Shown here in pieces: positions 49,343 to 60,251 of a DNA stretch of 64,000 nucleotides. Source of the stretch: Isoetes taiwanensis. Taxonomy: Eukaryota > Streptophyta > Lycopodiopsida > Isoetales > Isoetaceae. Below the pieces are notes generated by a model, which saw only the letters and a program-made list of their open reading frames with translations, searched no databases and was not told the origin of the DNA. A program made the position numbers and the translations under genes. The DNA lies in contig JAJEKV010000004.1 in NCBI GenBank assembly GCA_021234155.1, positions 18,599,310-18,663,309 of the forward strand, written 5' to 3'. Each line of letters begins with the position of its first letter. Position 1 is the first letter of the stretch.

Positions 49343-50060
49343 CTAATTGCATTGGGTATTGCCTTTATCTTACTAGCAACTATAGGATGACAGTAAAGAA
49401 CTATAGGCTTAACAATAAAGAACTATTGCTTGTGTTTGAGATAGGAGAAGGTATCGTAGTATTTCCGAGCACAAGAATGTCTATACCTGCCATTGAGTTT
49501 GTCACACCCTTGCATGATCACAGAGTATTACCTTCATGCATTCTATATATATGGGAAGCTAATAGAGTGATGAAAGAAGCTTACTTGGAAACTGATCTAC
49601 AAGTGCAGCTGCTTCAGTCGATTACAGAGGCGACAAATAAAAACCATTCAGCTTATTTGAGATGAACTCTGAAGTATCCAAATGCGCCATCCTTCTCTGC
49701 CTTAAAGGCCCTGCCAAAAACCTAAAGAGCAAGCGACCATAGACTAATATGCTGGAATCGGGGACTCGAGAGCAGACAACCATCTTGTTTCATGTACAAA
49801 AGAACAATAACAAAACAAACACATTAACGATCCGAAACGTATGTTTGCTTTTTTACCCTTCCTCCAATTGCAGCGATTATACGTCTTTCTTATGGCCCGT
49901 TCTTCACACTAAATAAACATATGGTGATTATCTGGATGGTGAAGATCCAGTTGCGTCATCTTGCAATAGTTTAGATGCACCACTCCACTCTGCTTTGCAC
50001 ATGCACAATGCAGCTGTGAAGAGGAAGCCGACAGACGAAGGAGATTGGGAAGCCATAGTT
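49343..50060. other. Intergenic, one unrecognised open frame
   Basis: The plus frame up to 49665 (VFEIGEGIVVFPST, VTPLHDHRVLPSCILYIW) has no known family. The first part of that frame lies in the LTR, so it is probably chance. Confidence 0.3.
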
Positions 50061-50071
50061 TGGGTTTGTTA

Positions 50072-50201
50072 GCAGGGTTGCCTTAGCACCAGGAAACGAA
50101 AGGGTCTGTTCGAAGTGTGATCGCACGTGGCATACACGTTGGATACACGTGTATAGGCTAGAATTGCACGAAATCGTGCACCTCGGGTTAGGCAACCCTG
50201 C
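50072..50201. mobile_element. Small inverted-repeat element (MITE) with TA target site
   Basis: 130 bp with ends GCAGGGTTGCCT / AGGCAACCCTGC, flanked by TA on both sides (50070-50071, 50202-50203). An inner palindrome GCACGAAATCGTGC lies at 50166-50179. Non-coding. The superfamily is uncertain; TA fits Tc1/mariner-type MITEs. Confidence 0.65.
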
Positions 50202-50639
50202 TAAACAAAAGAATCGGCGACAAACCAGATCTTGCAAGTGGATAAAAGTTTCACAACTAGACGATAAACTTGAGTTGTTCAATTTAGGTTTTTTACGAGC
50301 CTCGAACTTTCAAGTGAAATTATTTTCGTGTGCCATGTAGGCTAAAACAACGAAGGAACGTCATGTTGTTTTGTTGTGATTGCAATGAGGCAAAGTGAGA
50401 CGCCCATTTCAGAGCATTGGGGATACACCAGGCTTGATAGTGCCCTCACGGTCACCGCCTTTCTGCAGATCGTTGCTATGGGGGTTTTGGGATTCTACCT
50501 GTTTCTGGGGCAGCTCTTATGGTCTAGTGGTTTGATCGAGTTACTCCAGGGGGTCGGCACCAGGATCTCTGCATCAGCATCTATTTGCCCTGGTTTTAGT
50601 GAGAGGATGGAGGTTTAGCGCGTGCATGAGTCCGCACCA

Positions 50640-50929
50640 GTACTCGGCACCTAGCTGTGAAGAGGTTACGGTTCGGGGGCGTTTGTTGAAGTTTTGTTTG
50701 TTGGAGGTATGCTTGTTGCTTTTTGCAGCAGCATAGCTTTTTGGATCTGTGGTCATCATGGCAACGGTTTTTCCCCAGTGGGGTTTTTTAATCCGGGCCA
50801 TGGTGCTCACGGGCTTCGGCCCATGCAATGTATTTTTTGTTTTCTTTGTACTTGTGGTCGCATGTCCTCCGTGACGCTGCCTTTGTGGTGCGACGTAAAA
50901 ATATACTTCCTTCCTTCCTTCCTTCCTTC
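50640..50929 (+). mobile_element. LINE-type 3' end with (TTCC)n tail
   Basis: Plus-strand block sharing the 3' UTR core with the other LINE copies (CAACGGTTTTTCCCC, GGGGTTTTTTAATCCGGG) and ending in (TTCC)n at 50905-50928. Diverged elsewhere. Its 5' limit is uncertain; it could begin near 50370. It lies ~140 bp upstream of the PPR start. Confidence 0.6.
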
Positions 50930-51066
50930 TTTTGCCTACATGGCAAGGTCATCCAGGCTAGGTGGATGGAACTCTATTGCACGGAACTTCGAAAACACAC
51001 CCATGGTTTACATTCTTTGTATCGACATGAGAAATTGTTCGAAAGATTTTTCTTTCTCGGCAGTAG

Positions 51067-53172
51067 ATGTATTTCAAAGAGCCAGTCAATCGGCACTGGA
51101 CAAAATGGTCGAGGTTTTGGCATGTTGCTGCTTTGCATTCTGCCCGTGAGGCAAGTCTTAATCTGACCGAGAAGACACTGAAGGAGCTTCTCCATCGTCT
51201 AGAAGATCATCTTGGACCCTCCTGTTATAATACATATGGACGCATTTTGCACGAATGTAGCAAAACAATGGCATTTTCTCAAGGAAAACAGGTACATGCC
51301 CACATCATAGGAAACAAAATTGATGGCGATGTCTTCCTAGGGAACCATCTCCTGCATATGTATGGAAAGTGTGGATGTTTGTATGATGCTAGAAAGGTTT
51401 TTGACAATTTGCCTTATCGAAGTATTGTATCGTGGAATACTCTGATCGCTGCACACGGTCATGAGGGAAGGAGCAAGGATGCATTACAACTTTTTTTTGA
51501 ATTGGACCTTGAAGGTTTGAGGGCTAATGCAATTACCTTAATCAATACTCTTAAGGCATGCTCTGCTTCTCTTGCAGAAGGAAAATTGTTTCATGCACAT
51601 GTTGTTTCTTCTAGATTTGATTCTGATGTTGTTTTGCTGACTGGCCTTCTTGACATGTATGGGAAATGTGGAAGTTTACAAGAAGCATATAGGCTGTTTC
51701 AACAGATATTTGTGCCAGATGTAGTATCATGTAATGCCATGGTAACCGCCTATGCAAATTATGGGCTTGGGCATGATGCAATTGAACTCTACATGGAAAT
51801 GGAAATGCGGGGTCCAAAACCAAATAAAGTTACATTCATTAGTCTGCTCAAAGCTTGTTTTGAATTATTAATTGAAGGCAAGCTTGTGCATGCAAGAATA
51901 TTGGGAGCTAATCTCCAGTCTGATGTTGTAATACAAAATTCTTTGTTAACTATGTATAGTAAGAATGGGTGTTGGGAGGATGCATATACAATATTTTCTC
52001 GAATGTCTGAGCAGTCGGTAGTCTCATGGAATATTTTGGTTACTGCTTGTGCTGATCAAGGACATGGAAAAGAGGTCCTTTTATTCATTTCTCATATGCA
52101 TAGTCAAGCAATCGAGCCAAATGATATCACATTTGTCAATGGTCTGATTACATGTTCTAATCCTGAGTTTCTGCCACAAGGGGCACTGATCCATGCATCT
52201 ATTTTACATAGCACAACAGGATCTTTTATGGTGCAAAACAGCCTACTGAAGATGTATGCTAGCACTGGGGATTTAGACAGTGCGTATACAGTATTTGATG
52301 GAATGAAGGAGCGGGATGTGGAATCATGGAATGCCATTATTGCAGGGTATGCACAGCATGGTGATGGAAAAATGGCTTTGGATTTATTGCAACAAATGAG
52401 AGATAATGGTGTTGAACCAGATGCAATGACATACCCTAGCATTTTAGATGCATGTGGCGACATAACTGCCTTAGAGGAGGGCATTCTTAACCATATAGAA
52501 ATTATTGATCGTGGTTTTGATTCAGATGTTGTTGTCAATAATGCACTTATTAATATGTACAGCAAATGTGGTAATCTAGAACATGCTTGTACTGTTTTTG
52601 ATCAAATGTGTATACGGAATGTAGTTTCATGGACGGTGATGATTGTAGCTTATGCTCAGCATGGACATGGTGAAATAGCAATCCAAATTTTTGAATGGAT
52701 GCAAGTTGAAGGTCTGCAACCAAATGAAATTACTTTTATTGGCGTAATTTCAGCCTGCAGCCATGCAGGCCTGGTTGATGAAGGACAATACTACTTCAAT
52801 TTAATGTACGACTTATATAGTGTAATTCCATCTGTGGATCATTACTCATGTCTTATAGACCTCTTTGGAAGAGCAGGGCGTCTTTATGATGCAGAAAGAT
52901 ATATTGGTAGAATGACTTTACAGCCTTCTGCAATACTTTGGCTAGGCTTACTTGGTGCTTGTAGAACCCATGGTGCTGTGGAAAGAGGTGAAAGGGCAGC
53001 AAAAGAGGCTATTAAATTAGACCCAGAAAATACAGGACCATATACACTGCTTGCAAATATTTATGCTGAAGCTGGCAGGTTGGAGGATGCAGAGAGGATG
53101 AGGAGAAAAGGCCAAGAGATAACTGCAAAGAACCAGGAAGCTATTGTAAAGCATCGTCCGCATCAACAATGA
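51067..53172 (+). CDS. PLS-class pentatricopeptide repeat protein, intronless
   Basis: 701 residues in one exon. Organelle RNA-binding protein; each repeat pairs with one base, so it likely acts in RNA editing, splicing or stabilisation of one plastid or mitochondrial transcript. Repeats run from about residue 52 to 620 in five P-L-S cycles, with MYGKCG/MYSKCG, VVSWNTLIAA, GYAQHGDGKMALDLLQQM and PNEITFIGVISACSHAGLVD. The C-terminus has the E-domain words YSCLIDLFGRAGRL, ILWLGLLGACRTHG and PENTGPYTLLANIYAEAGRL, then stops; there is no DYW deaminase domain. The ATG at 51067 is the first in the open frame, yet residues 1-45 do not look like a clear transit peptide and lie close to a LINE end, so the true start or an upstream exon is uncertain. 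All repeats are intact. Confidence 0.9.
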   Translation: MYFKEPVNRHWTKWSRFWHVAALHSAREASLNLTEKTLKELLHRLEDHLGPSCYNTYGRILHECSKTMAFSQGKQVHAHIIGNKIDGDVFLGNHLLHMYGKCGCLYDARKVFDNLPYRSIVSWNTLIAAHGHEGRSKDALQLFFELDLEGLRANAITLINTLKACSASLAEGKLFHAHVVSSRFDSDVVLLTGLLDMYGKCGSLQEAYRLFQQIFVPDVVSCNAMVTAYANYGLGHDAIELYMEMEMRGPKPNKVTFISLLKACFELLIEGKLVHARILGANLQSDVVIQNSLLTMYSKNGCWEDAYTIFSRMSEQSVVSWNILVTACADQGHGKEVLLFISHMHSQAIEPNDITFVNGLITCSNPEFLPQGALIHASILHSTTGSFMVQNSLLKMYASTGDLDSAYTVFDGMKERDVESWNAIIAGYAQHGDGKMALDLLQQMRDNGVEPDAMTYPSILDACGDITALEEGILNHIEIIDRGFDSDVVVNNALINMYSKCGNLEHACTVFDQMCIRNVVSWTVMIVAYAQHGHGEIAIQIFEWMQVEGLQPNEITFIGVISACSHAGLVDEGQYYFNLMYDLYSVIPSVDHYSCLIDLFGRAGRLYDAERYIGRMTLQPSAILWLGLLGACRTHGAVERGERAAKEAIKLDPENTGPYTLLANIYAEAGRLEDAERMRRKGQEITAKNQEAIVKHRPHQQ

Positions 53173-54500
53173 GATACTTTCCTGTCCAAACAAAATACCT
53201 GTTTACTCATTACACAAGCTGCCTGCCAGTCACTAAACCAATAGACAGCTTCATAAGCTGCGTTATTGAAAAAATTATTGAAAAAATGTTTTATACTGTA
53301 TAGACAATTTGGACGGGCTTGGAATTGGGGTGCTGCGTTAATCCTGCCTAGCATCTAGAGCCATTTAATAGTAGTAAAAAGATCAAATTAAATTCATATT
53401 ATTTTACATCAAATATTTTCACCTGAAACACAATCACGCCAGCATATCTTTATTACTGGTGTGTATAAATGTGTCCATGGAATATTATGAACATTCTTAG
53501 TAATTATGCAATATTCCCTTTTATTCCCTTAGGATGTTGCATTTCATACATGTTGGCAAATTTGCAAGTCAAAAGCTCTACCATAACGATGATTATATTG
53601 GCTGCCCTTTTTTTAACTCAAGAAGCCAATCCACTTTGGCTGAGACAGTCAAATGTGAGGTGGCTTGTTGGCTCGTGAATAATGTGGGATTCAGAAGTAG
53701 AATGCACTAGCAAAACAAAACATGCAGATGCTGGTGAATTGGTTGCTTTGCCACATCAGTAGTAGTTCATGAGGTGGCTTGTTGGCTCGTGAATAATGTG
53801 GGATTCAAAAGTAGAATACTACATTCAGGATAACGAGAAAACAAGCCAATTTTAGTACAATAAAAGTGAGAGAACAAGCTCTTACACATCCTGTTCCCAA
53901 TACGTTGAAAACAAAATTTGCAAAGCAACGATAATATTTTATTGCAAACGGACATGAGAGAGGGCAAATGAAACTCCCTTTCTTCTATTTAGTGTTTTTG
54001 TAGCATATGAGAGCACAATGTTACAATGCTAAAATACATTTCCTTAATTTTGTAAACGTTGGAGGGGTTTGCATGCTTTAGAGAGAACAGAGATGACTTC
54101 CACCATGAAGGTTCTTGTCTTGCTATCAACTTTCTTTCGAACGCACCAAGTAATATACTTAAGAATAAGGATGTAAATGCAATGTCTTCCAAATTACTAT
54201 CTTTCATAGCCACGGTTACAACAGTATGAGTTTATGTCATTATGATATATATTCTCTCTGTACCCAACACTCTTTAGATCTGCAATCTATAAATGTGTGC
54301 TATTTACGATGAAGGAGTTACACACACTTAAAATCTGTAGAAGGGAGACACATGAATAACTTCCTGAACGTGATTCTGATGGACAAAATGCAAGTGTTCA
54401 GGTCAATTTTCCATCAACAGCAAAGCACAAAGCAAGGTCTACATACCTATATTTAGAATCCAAATGAGAGGCTAAACATGCTCCACCTTTTTCCAGGGAA
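53173..54500. other. Intergenic between PPR gene and ERV1
   Basis: No coding motif. A ~45-bp segment (GAGGTGGCTTGTTGGCTCGT, GAATAATGTGGGATTCA) occurs twice, at 53656 and 53771. Confidence 0.5.
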
Positions 54501-57500
54501 TTAGGGCTTTATGTAGACACGCCCCTGTAGATCACATCCTTCTTCACAGGCAATCGAACCCCATCTTGCATCCACTCGTTGGCATGGAAAAGTTGGCTTT
54601 CCTAAGCTGAAAAGAGAACAGGTAATTCAGCCACACTCATAGGTTCGCACGAGCTATTGCTAATGCAGAAAGCAAAGAATCAATTCACATTACCTCCTAT
54701 TCACGATATTGTGTATGTGGCACATCCACCGAGAAAATTCAAGACCAGAGCTTGCTTGAACGGGATTTGTTCTGAGAAAAAAATCGATATCCGTCACCAC
54801 AATAAGCACATTAATCTTTCTTTACAATGAGAACTCAAATTCATATTGCTGCACTCAATGAACGAACAACTTTAAGTACTATGATGCACAAAAGCTTCTT
54901 AACGATAGGAGTTCCAATGGCGATCTTCCATTCCAACTAATCATACTGTGCTTCCAAAGGAATAGGCCATCCAAGCCAAATCCATGGTCATTGCAAAAAA
55001 GAGGCCAATTGCCAATACATGAAGGATACTAAGAAGACTGAATCTGGTGCTATGGTGCTATGTCCTCCTTTTTTCTGAGCTTCTAATTTAACTTCCCATG
55101 CACAAAAAAGAATGTATTCTGGCCAAGTTGTTACAGCATTAAGTGCAGAAGTAGGGGAGAGATTAATTGGTAAACTGACACCTTGGAGCAAGCTGCAAGC
55201 AGTATAACAGCCAAAAAGCATCTGACCTTGCACAGGGCGTAAAAGTATAATGAGCTGGTACAAATGTTGCCGTACGGAGGAGCTTATTGTCCCTTTTAAT
55301 TCATTTATAACTGAATGGCTGTTGAGGATCATGGCAAGAGGGCCTTGAAAGGTGTAATGGTCTGCATGATGTTTTTGGACATTATACATAGAAACTGGGT
55401 TAAGTATCCATTCATATTGCGCTTGGCTTGTTTATTACACAAAAATATGCAATGGAAGGTAGGAGTGAAGGTCCACTATCACCTGGATAGAGCATGCAAT
55501 GATACTCCTAGAGTTTCAGTGGCCTCTGGTAGTTGGAACAATATGAGTACCTGAACTTTGAACAAGCAAATATTTGCTGCTTGAATGATGCCTGCAACTT
55601 GAGCGCGGAAGTTAGCAACTCCTAAACATAGAATATGTCTTGCCATTTGGAACAAGCATAACTCCTCTTACTGGTTCCGAGCAGTAGGTTCTGAATCAAT
55701 CTCTCTAAAGTCCAATGGTGTCCTTTTCAAATGCTTGAATAAAGAACTATCAATTTCGGAACATTTCAGAAATTTCGCAAATTGAATTATTGAATCCTGA
55801 CGTGGGCCGCATGCTTTTAGATCTGTAATCATCTTTTGTTGATCTTTCTATTTACAACAATCCTCGGATCTCTGCACCAGCCTAATATTTGATTTCATCC
55901 ATGAAAGAATTTAGCAATCAACTTCCATGGATCTACACCATGACCCATGTCTTAAACAATTCTGTCAAATAAAAGTAAACAATAATATACTTGAACCTTC
56001 TTGTAAAGTAACCCAGGTCATATTCCCCCTCTCTTACAGGCTTATTAAAACTGTCAAACATTTGCAATTTTAAGTGAAAGGTTAAGAGAAGAAAGTGCAT
56101 AAATGCAACCTCCTAGGACCAAATACTATTGCCTGCTTGACTACTATGGCCAAGAAAGCCTAGTCGTTTCTAATCAGCAATGCGCCTCTAGCACATTGGC
56201 ACATAATTGTTATTTTCACAAATTATCAAAACTGCCCTTTTTTTCTTCCTGTACTTCTCTCACTAAAAATGAGATGTGAATTGAAACCAATAAAAGAAAC
56301 TGCAACAGAGCTTGATGGAGAATCCGCACAGGAAATGAATTCTGAGCCATATGCTTGGTTCCATGTCATAAATAAAACATCTCTATATAAGTTGAAGACA
56401 TGTCTTATAATCTATTGCTTCCTACAACGATGACATTGTCCATAAAGTTTCCCACATCTCTGTTTTTTAATCTGGTGACAAGCAAAATGTTAGTGAAGGA
56501 ATTACAAGCCAATTGATGTTCTGTTGAGCATGTAAAAAAAATAACTTTCAATAGACAATAGGGCTTGAAGGACAAGACAGCACTTACGTTACCATACACC
56601 TAGGAAAAGAATAAATATTGTCTATTGAAAGGTTTCAGAAAACACTGCAAAGAGGAATCACTGCCTAACATAGGCTCATTTCTTGATATGTGTGAGGACG
56701 ATTCTAACTGATGAATAATTATGCTTGAGCATATGCCAAACAAAAAAGGGAAGACAAAATAACAAAGAAAATTGACAACTCCAGAAGAGAAGAATACTTC
56801 AAAATCTCCTTAAAGTGATTTGCGCACTCCTTGCATGGATAGAGTCTGGATATGATTGCCATCTGAAAGAACGAGACCCTCTCTAAATAAGTGCACCACA
56901 TGTGTTGACCACATAAAATAAGAAGGAAACAAAGCTTACGAGTTCTTTTGCATCACGTTGTTGTTGTTTTGTGGGCTTATCTGGAAACTGGAGAAACATA
57001 AAACGAAAAGAAAAAGCAAATAGCGAGCATAAACCATAAGTCCCAGGAAAAGGAGAAGTGTGTGTTGGACACAAACCTGTGCAGCAATGCTGTGAAGGAA
57101 AATCCACGTTGCACGTCCTAGCTCTTCCTTTGACACAGGATTTCTCCATTTCTCCTGAATGTAAATATTTATGATGATATTTTTCTTCATGTATTGTATA
57201 AGTGCGCAATAAGAAGCCACACAGCTTAGCAAATGCAAAACCTGTTGAACTTCACTCTGCTCTTCTGATACAGCAGACTGTGGCAGGTCATTATGCTCCT
57301 TGGATTGCCCTGTGCGTATACCTCTGTCCAATTGAGCATTTGCCAATGCCTGAGAATCCAATTGAGTATTCTCTAATGCCTTGGAATTAGCAACTTCAAT
57401 GTCCTGCGAGATCTTTTCTCTGGAAAAAGAAAGCCCAGCAAAGGGCGGTCCAAAAAGCTTCGTTTTATTATATGATCCAAGTAAATAAGTGGATAGGTGA

Positions 57501-57676
57501 TACTGGAGGATGTCTTCATGATCAAGGTTTTTTGGCGTAGAGTCCAGGCTGCATTGTGGCGCAGGAATGCAAGAGGAAGCAAAGAAAGCATGGGAAAACG
57601 AAGTCCAATTCTGGCATGCTTGTTGGGAAATGCTTACCACATTCCGGAGGAGCTCCTCCACTCCCATCTTCATCAC
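54501..57676 (-). CDS. ERV1: FAD-linked sulfhydryl oxidase ERV1, six exons
   Basis: Flavoenzyme that passes electrons from thiols to oxygen or cytochrome c; with Mia40 it drives oxidative protein folding in the mitochondrial intermembrane space. Exons: 57242-57676, 57077-57154, 56940-56987, 56798-56862, 54694-54771, 54501-54606. All have GT/AG borders and the phases join to an exact 270 codons (269 residues). Domain words in order: ELGRATWIFLHSIAAQ, FPDKPTKQQQRD, the redox-active YPCKECANHFKEIL (CxxC), TNPVQASSGLEFSRWMCHIH, NIVNRSLGKPTFPCQRVDAR, W. The C-terminus carries CEEGC, in the place of the distal cysteine pair typical of plant ERV1. The N-terminal ~145 residues are longer and less conserved than the core. 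A start at 57676 or the next Met codon is possible. Looks functional. Confidence 0.92.
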
Positions 57677-57839
57677 GTATTTAGAAATAGAAGAAATAAT
57701 TCCTTAATACATTCGGCCATCAGCAAGCATCTTAGCTATTTCCCAACGCATTAATTCCCTGCAAAACGACTAATTGTTCGTGAAATATTTTAGGGAAAAT
57801 TGTAAAAATACCCTTAAAAATACCCTTAATTTTATTGAA

Positions 57840-57854
57840 ATCGTCAAAGTGCCC
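57840..57854. repeat. Left target-site duplication of a SINE
   Basis: ATCGTCAAAGTGCCC, repeated exactly at 63018-63032 after a poly-A tract. Its partner lies beyond the Mutator-like element, which inserted at the SINE border later. Confidence 0.8.
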
Positions 57855-58085
57855 ACGGTTGAAAATATTCTTACCCTAGTTTTGGTGATTCCATCGCGGT
57901 GAATACTCTCCCGCGGAATCACAGACCCTCCGGAAACGGGATCCGTTCCGGAGGCCCCGTTATCCGCACCTGACAGTCAGGTGTACTCTCTGATGGATCG
58001 CAGTCGTCCGTCTGCAGGGTGCATCCTGGCCGTCCGTTTTATACCTCCCCGAATCACAATGGGTGGATTCCATGGGAGGGAATAC

Positions 58086-58440
58086 CGTCCACGATATCTC
58101 GCCAGGCGGAATCACCACGTGAACTATTCCGTCAGGCAGAATCACCGATTTGCAATTCCACCAGACGGAATCACCACAGTTGAATTCCGTCCGGCTGAAT
58201 CACCAATAGTAAATTCCGCCCAGCAGAATAACCAAAATCTAAATTCCGCCCAGCGGAATAACCAAAATATAATTCCGTCCGGTGGAATCACCAAAATACA
58301 ATTCCTCCCGGCGGAATCACCAAAACACAATTCCTCCCGGCGGAATCACCAAAATACAATTCCGCCCGGCGGAATCACCGCACTGTATTCCGGCAGAATC
58401 ACCAAACCGTGAATCAACCGGATGGAATCACCGCCACTGA
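58086..58440. repeat. Array of palindromic modules in the left inverted repeat
   Basis: About a dozen modules of ~31-36 bp, each built around ATTCCGCCCGGCGGAATCAC or variants (itself palindromic), separated by short A-rich spacers such as CAAAATACA. The right repeat (62290-62720) has the reverse complement with more variation. Confidence 0.9.
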
Positions 58441-58808
58441 AGATGTATCCAGGCCGTCCATGCCACGTCGGCATGGGATATCCGTCGCTATTTTATATAA
58501 AAAGCCTATTTAAATTCAGGGCCCAGCTTTCGAAGAAACTTTTGAATTCAATGCCGGACGCCGGCCATTATTAGCTGTACACTGCTATCTGAGAAGGGGA
58601 ATGATTGCAGAGTTATTGCCGTATCATCGCATGCCACGTCAACCCGTAAAGGATAGTGATCCTGTCCGAAGGAATCACAACCATTAGCGCCAGAAAATAC
58701 CTTTCTCTCTCTGTGCTTTACCAGAATTCTATCTCAGAGCTTCGTTCTGGCGCCTTCGTTCCTCTCGCTCGAATTCTTGTCCCTTTCTTATTGCAACCCT
58801 CTGTTCAG

Positions 58809-60020
58809 ATGGATCAAAGCCTTGGAACCTCAGTTAATGAGAACTTCCAGGCAGAATCTTCTACTAACTCGGCTTTCATCTTCCCTGCCAACAATCCCTT
58901 GCAGGAAGAACAGGTCGATTCGGAGGTGGACTCCCCTCCTAAATTTCCTGGTTTTGGGCCAGTTGGAGGCGCAGATACTATGGCGGATCTTCTATCTGTG
59001 GAGGCTAAGGTTGTTAGTCGAGCGGCCGACTTATTCCCAGGTCTTTGGGGGGAGCCCTCAGTATACCCGAGCTCGGTTCCGGCAGCAAGTAAAGAAAAGG
59101 CTGATTGCAAGGATTCAGAAGAAAAAGTTGATTGCAAGGAGCCCGAAATAGATTTCGGGGAGGATGCCATGGAGAACCCTCCTCGAAAAGATGCCGGATA
59201 CATGGATGGTGAAATCCCAAACTGGAAATTGGATCGGGGAGATGGCCGGTGGTATTGTTTATTCGGTGGATGCAGCAGTAGTTACTCGAAAAAAATGGGA
59301 TCTGGAGATCCACAGATTCGCTAAGCATTCCATGACCAATGATTACAAGCTGCCAGCAGTGGCAAGAGGCAGGAAACCAATTGCTCCAGAAATGAGCAGG
59401 AGGAAGAGGAACTTTGAATTGGTCAAGCTGGAGCGGAGCGCAGATGAAGATTATCTGTGGCAGCATAATCTTAGGCGAATTTTGGTGAGGGTCAAGCGAA
59501 GGGCCGAACCTATAGCAGATGAGCAGATTGAGCACGGACTTCTTAATCCGGCTATGAGGTTTGCTTGGGTCAATCAACAAGTGGAGATAAGGCGGACGGT
59601 TGAGGAAACTCTGGAGGAGCAGAAGAGGGAAGCAATTAGAAAAAAGATCGCCAGCAGGTTTGGTTTGACAGTTGAAGAGATGAGGGCCGAGATTTCTTTG
59701 TCCAGAGAGCAAGCTCAGGTAGAGAATGATGATTTTAGCAAGGAATTGGCACAGACAGAAGGAGACCTTGCATCCTCCCCTCCCAGGAAAGTGAGCAAGC
59801 TCCCACTCAGGAGCTCGCCGAGAACTCTAAGGAAGAAGAGGGGGGTAAAAAAAACAGAGGAATCCATAGCCCCTAACCACATAGTGTTTGAAACCTCCAG
59901 CTACATTCAGGATTTGCGTGAGGCAATTCAATCAACAGGTCTCCCCGATCCCAGAGCTTCGTCGGAAGAGGAGGGCACTTTAATTGAGATCCCCATGATG
60001 CACAGGCTGGAAGCCAGTTT
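58809..60020 (+). CDS. Zinc-finger ORF carried by the Mutator-like element
   Basis: From ATG 58809 the frame gives an acidic N-terminal part (PPKFPGFGPVGG, KADCKDSEEKVDCKEPEIDF), then WYCLFGGCSSSYSKK. At an A7 run near 59288 the frame shifts by one base and goes on in the 59164-60270 frame: WDLEIHRFAKHSMTNDY, then a basic part (RGRKPIAPEMSRRKRNFELV), an EER-rich helix (VEIRRTVEETLEEQKREAIR) and KVSKLPLRSSPRTLRKKRG. Together they form a C-x4-C-x12-H-x4-H zinc finger. I do not recognise the family; it could be a captured host gene or an accessory ORF of the transposon. The single-base shift may be real or a homopolymer error. Confidence 0.55.
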
Positions 60021-60251
60021 TTTTAATTCTGTATTTTCTTATCAATCAGGTCTTGTTTCCAGGAGGTGGACCTGTAACTTCACATTCAAATACCTACTGA
60101 CACTATGCAGCACAACCATTGAGGCCCGCTCTATAACCCTATCAACACAACATTCCAAAGATGCCCTAGCATCTTCCACTGTCAAGCCAACTTTTGGCGC
60201 TGGTTTAATGTCATCCTCTAGACTAATTATGTCCACCTCGGCCCCCTCAAG

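Noticed and set aside
50064-50212. Inverted-repeat element as hAT with 8-bp TSD
   Set aside because: The eight bases on each side of CAGGG/CCCTG differ; only TA is duplicated.
58086-58440. Regularly spaced palindromic repeats resembling a CRISPR array
   Set aside because: Spacers are short A-rich and similar to each other, repeats vary, the array is mirrored at 62.3-62.7 kb as part of transposon inverted repeats, and the genome is a plant's.
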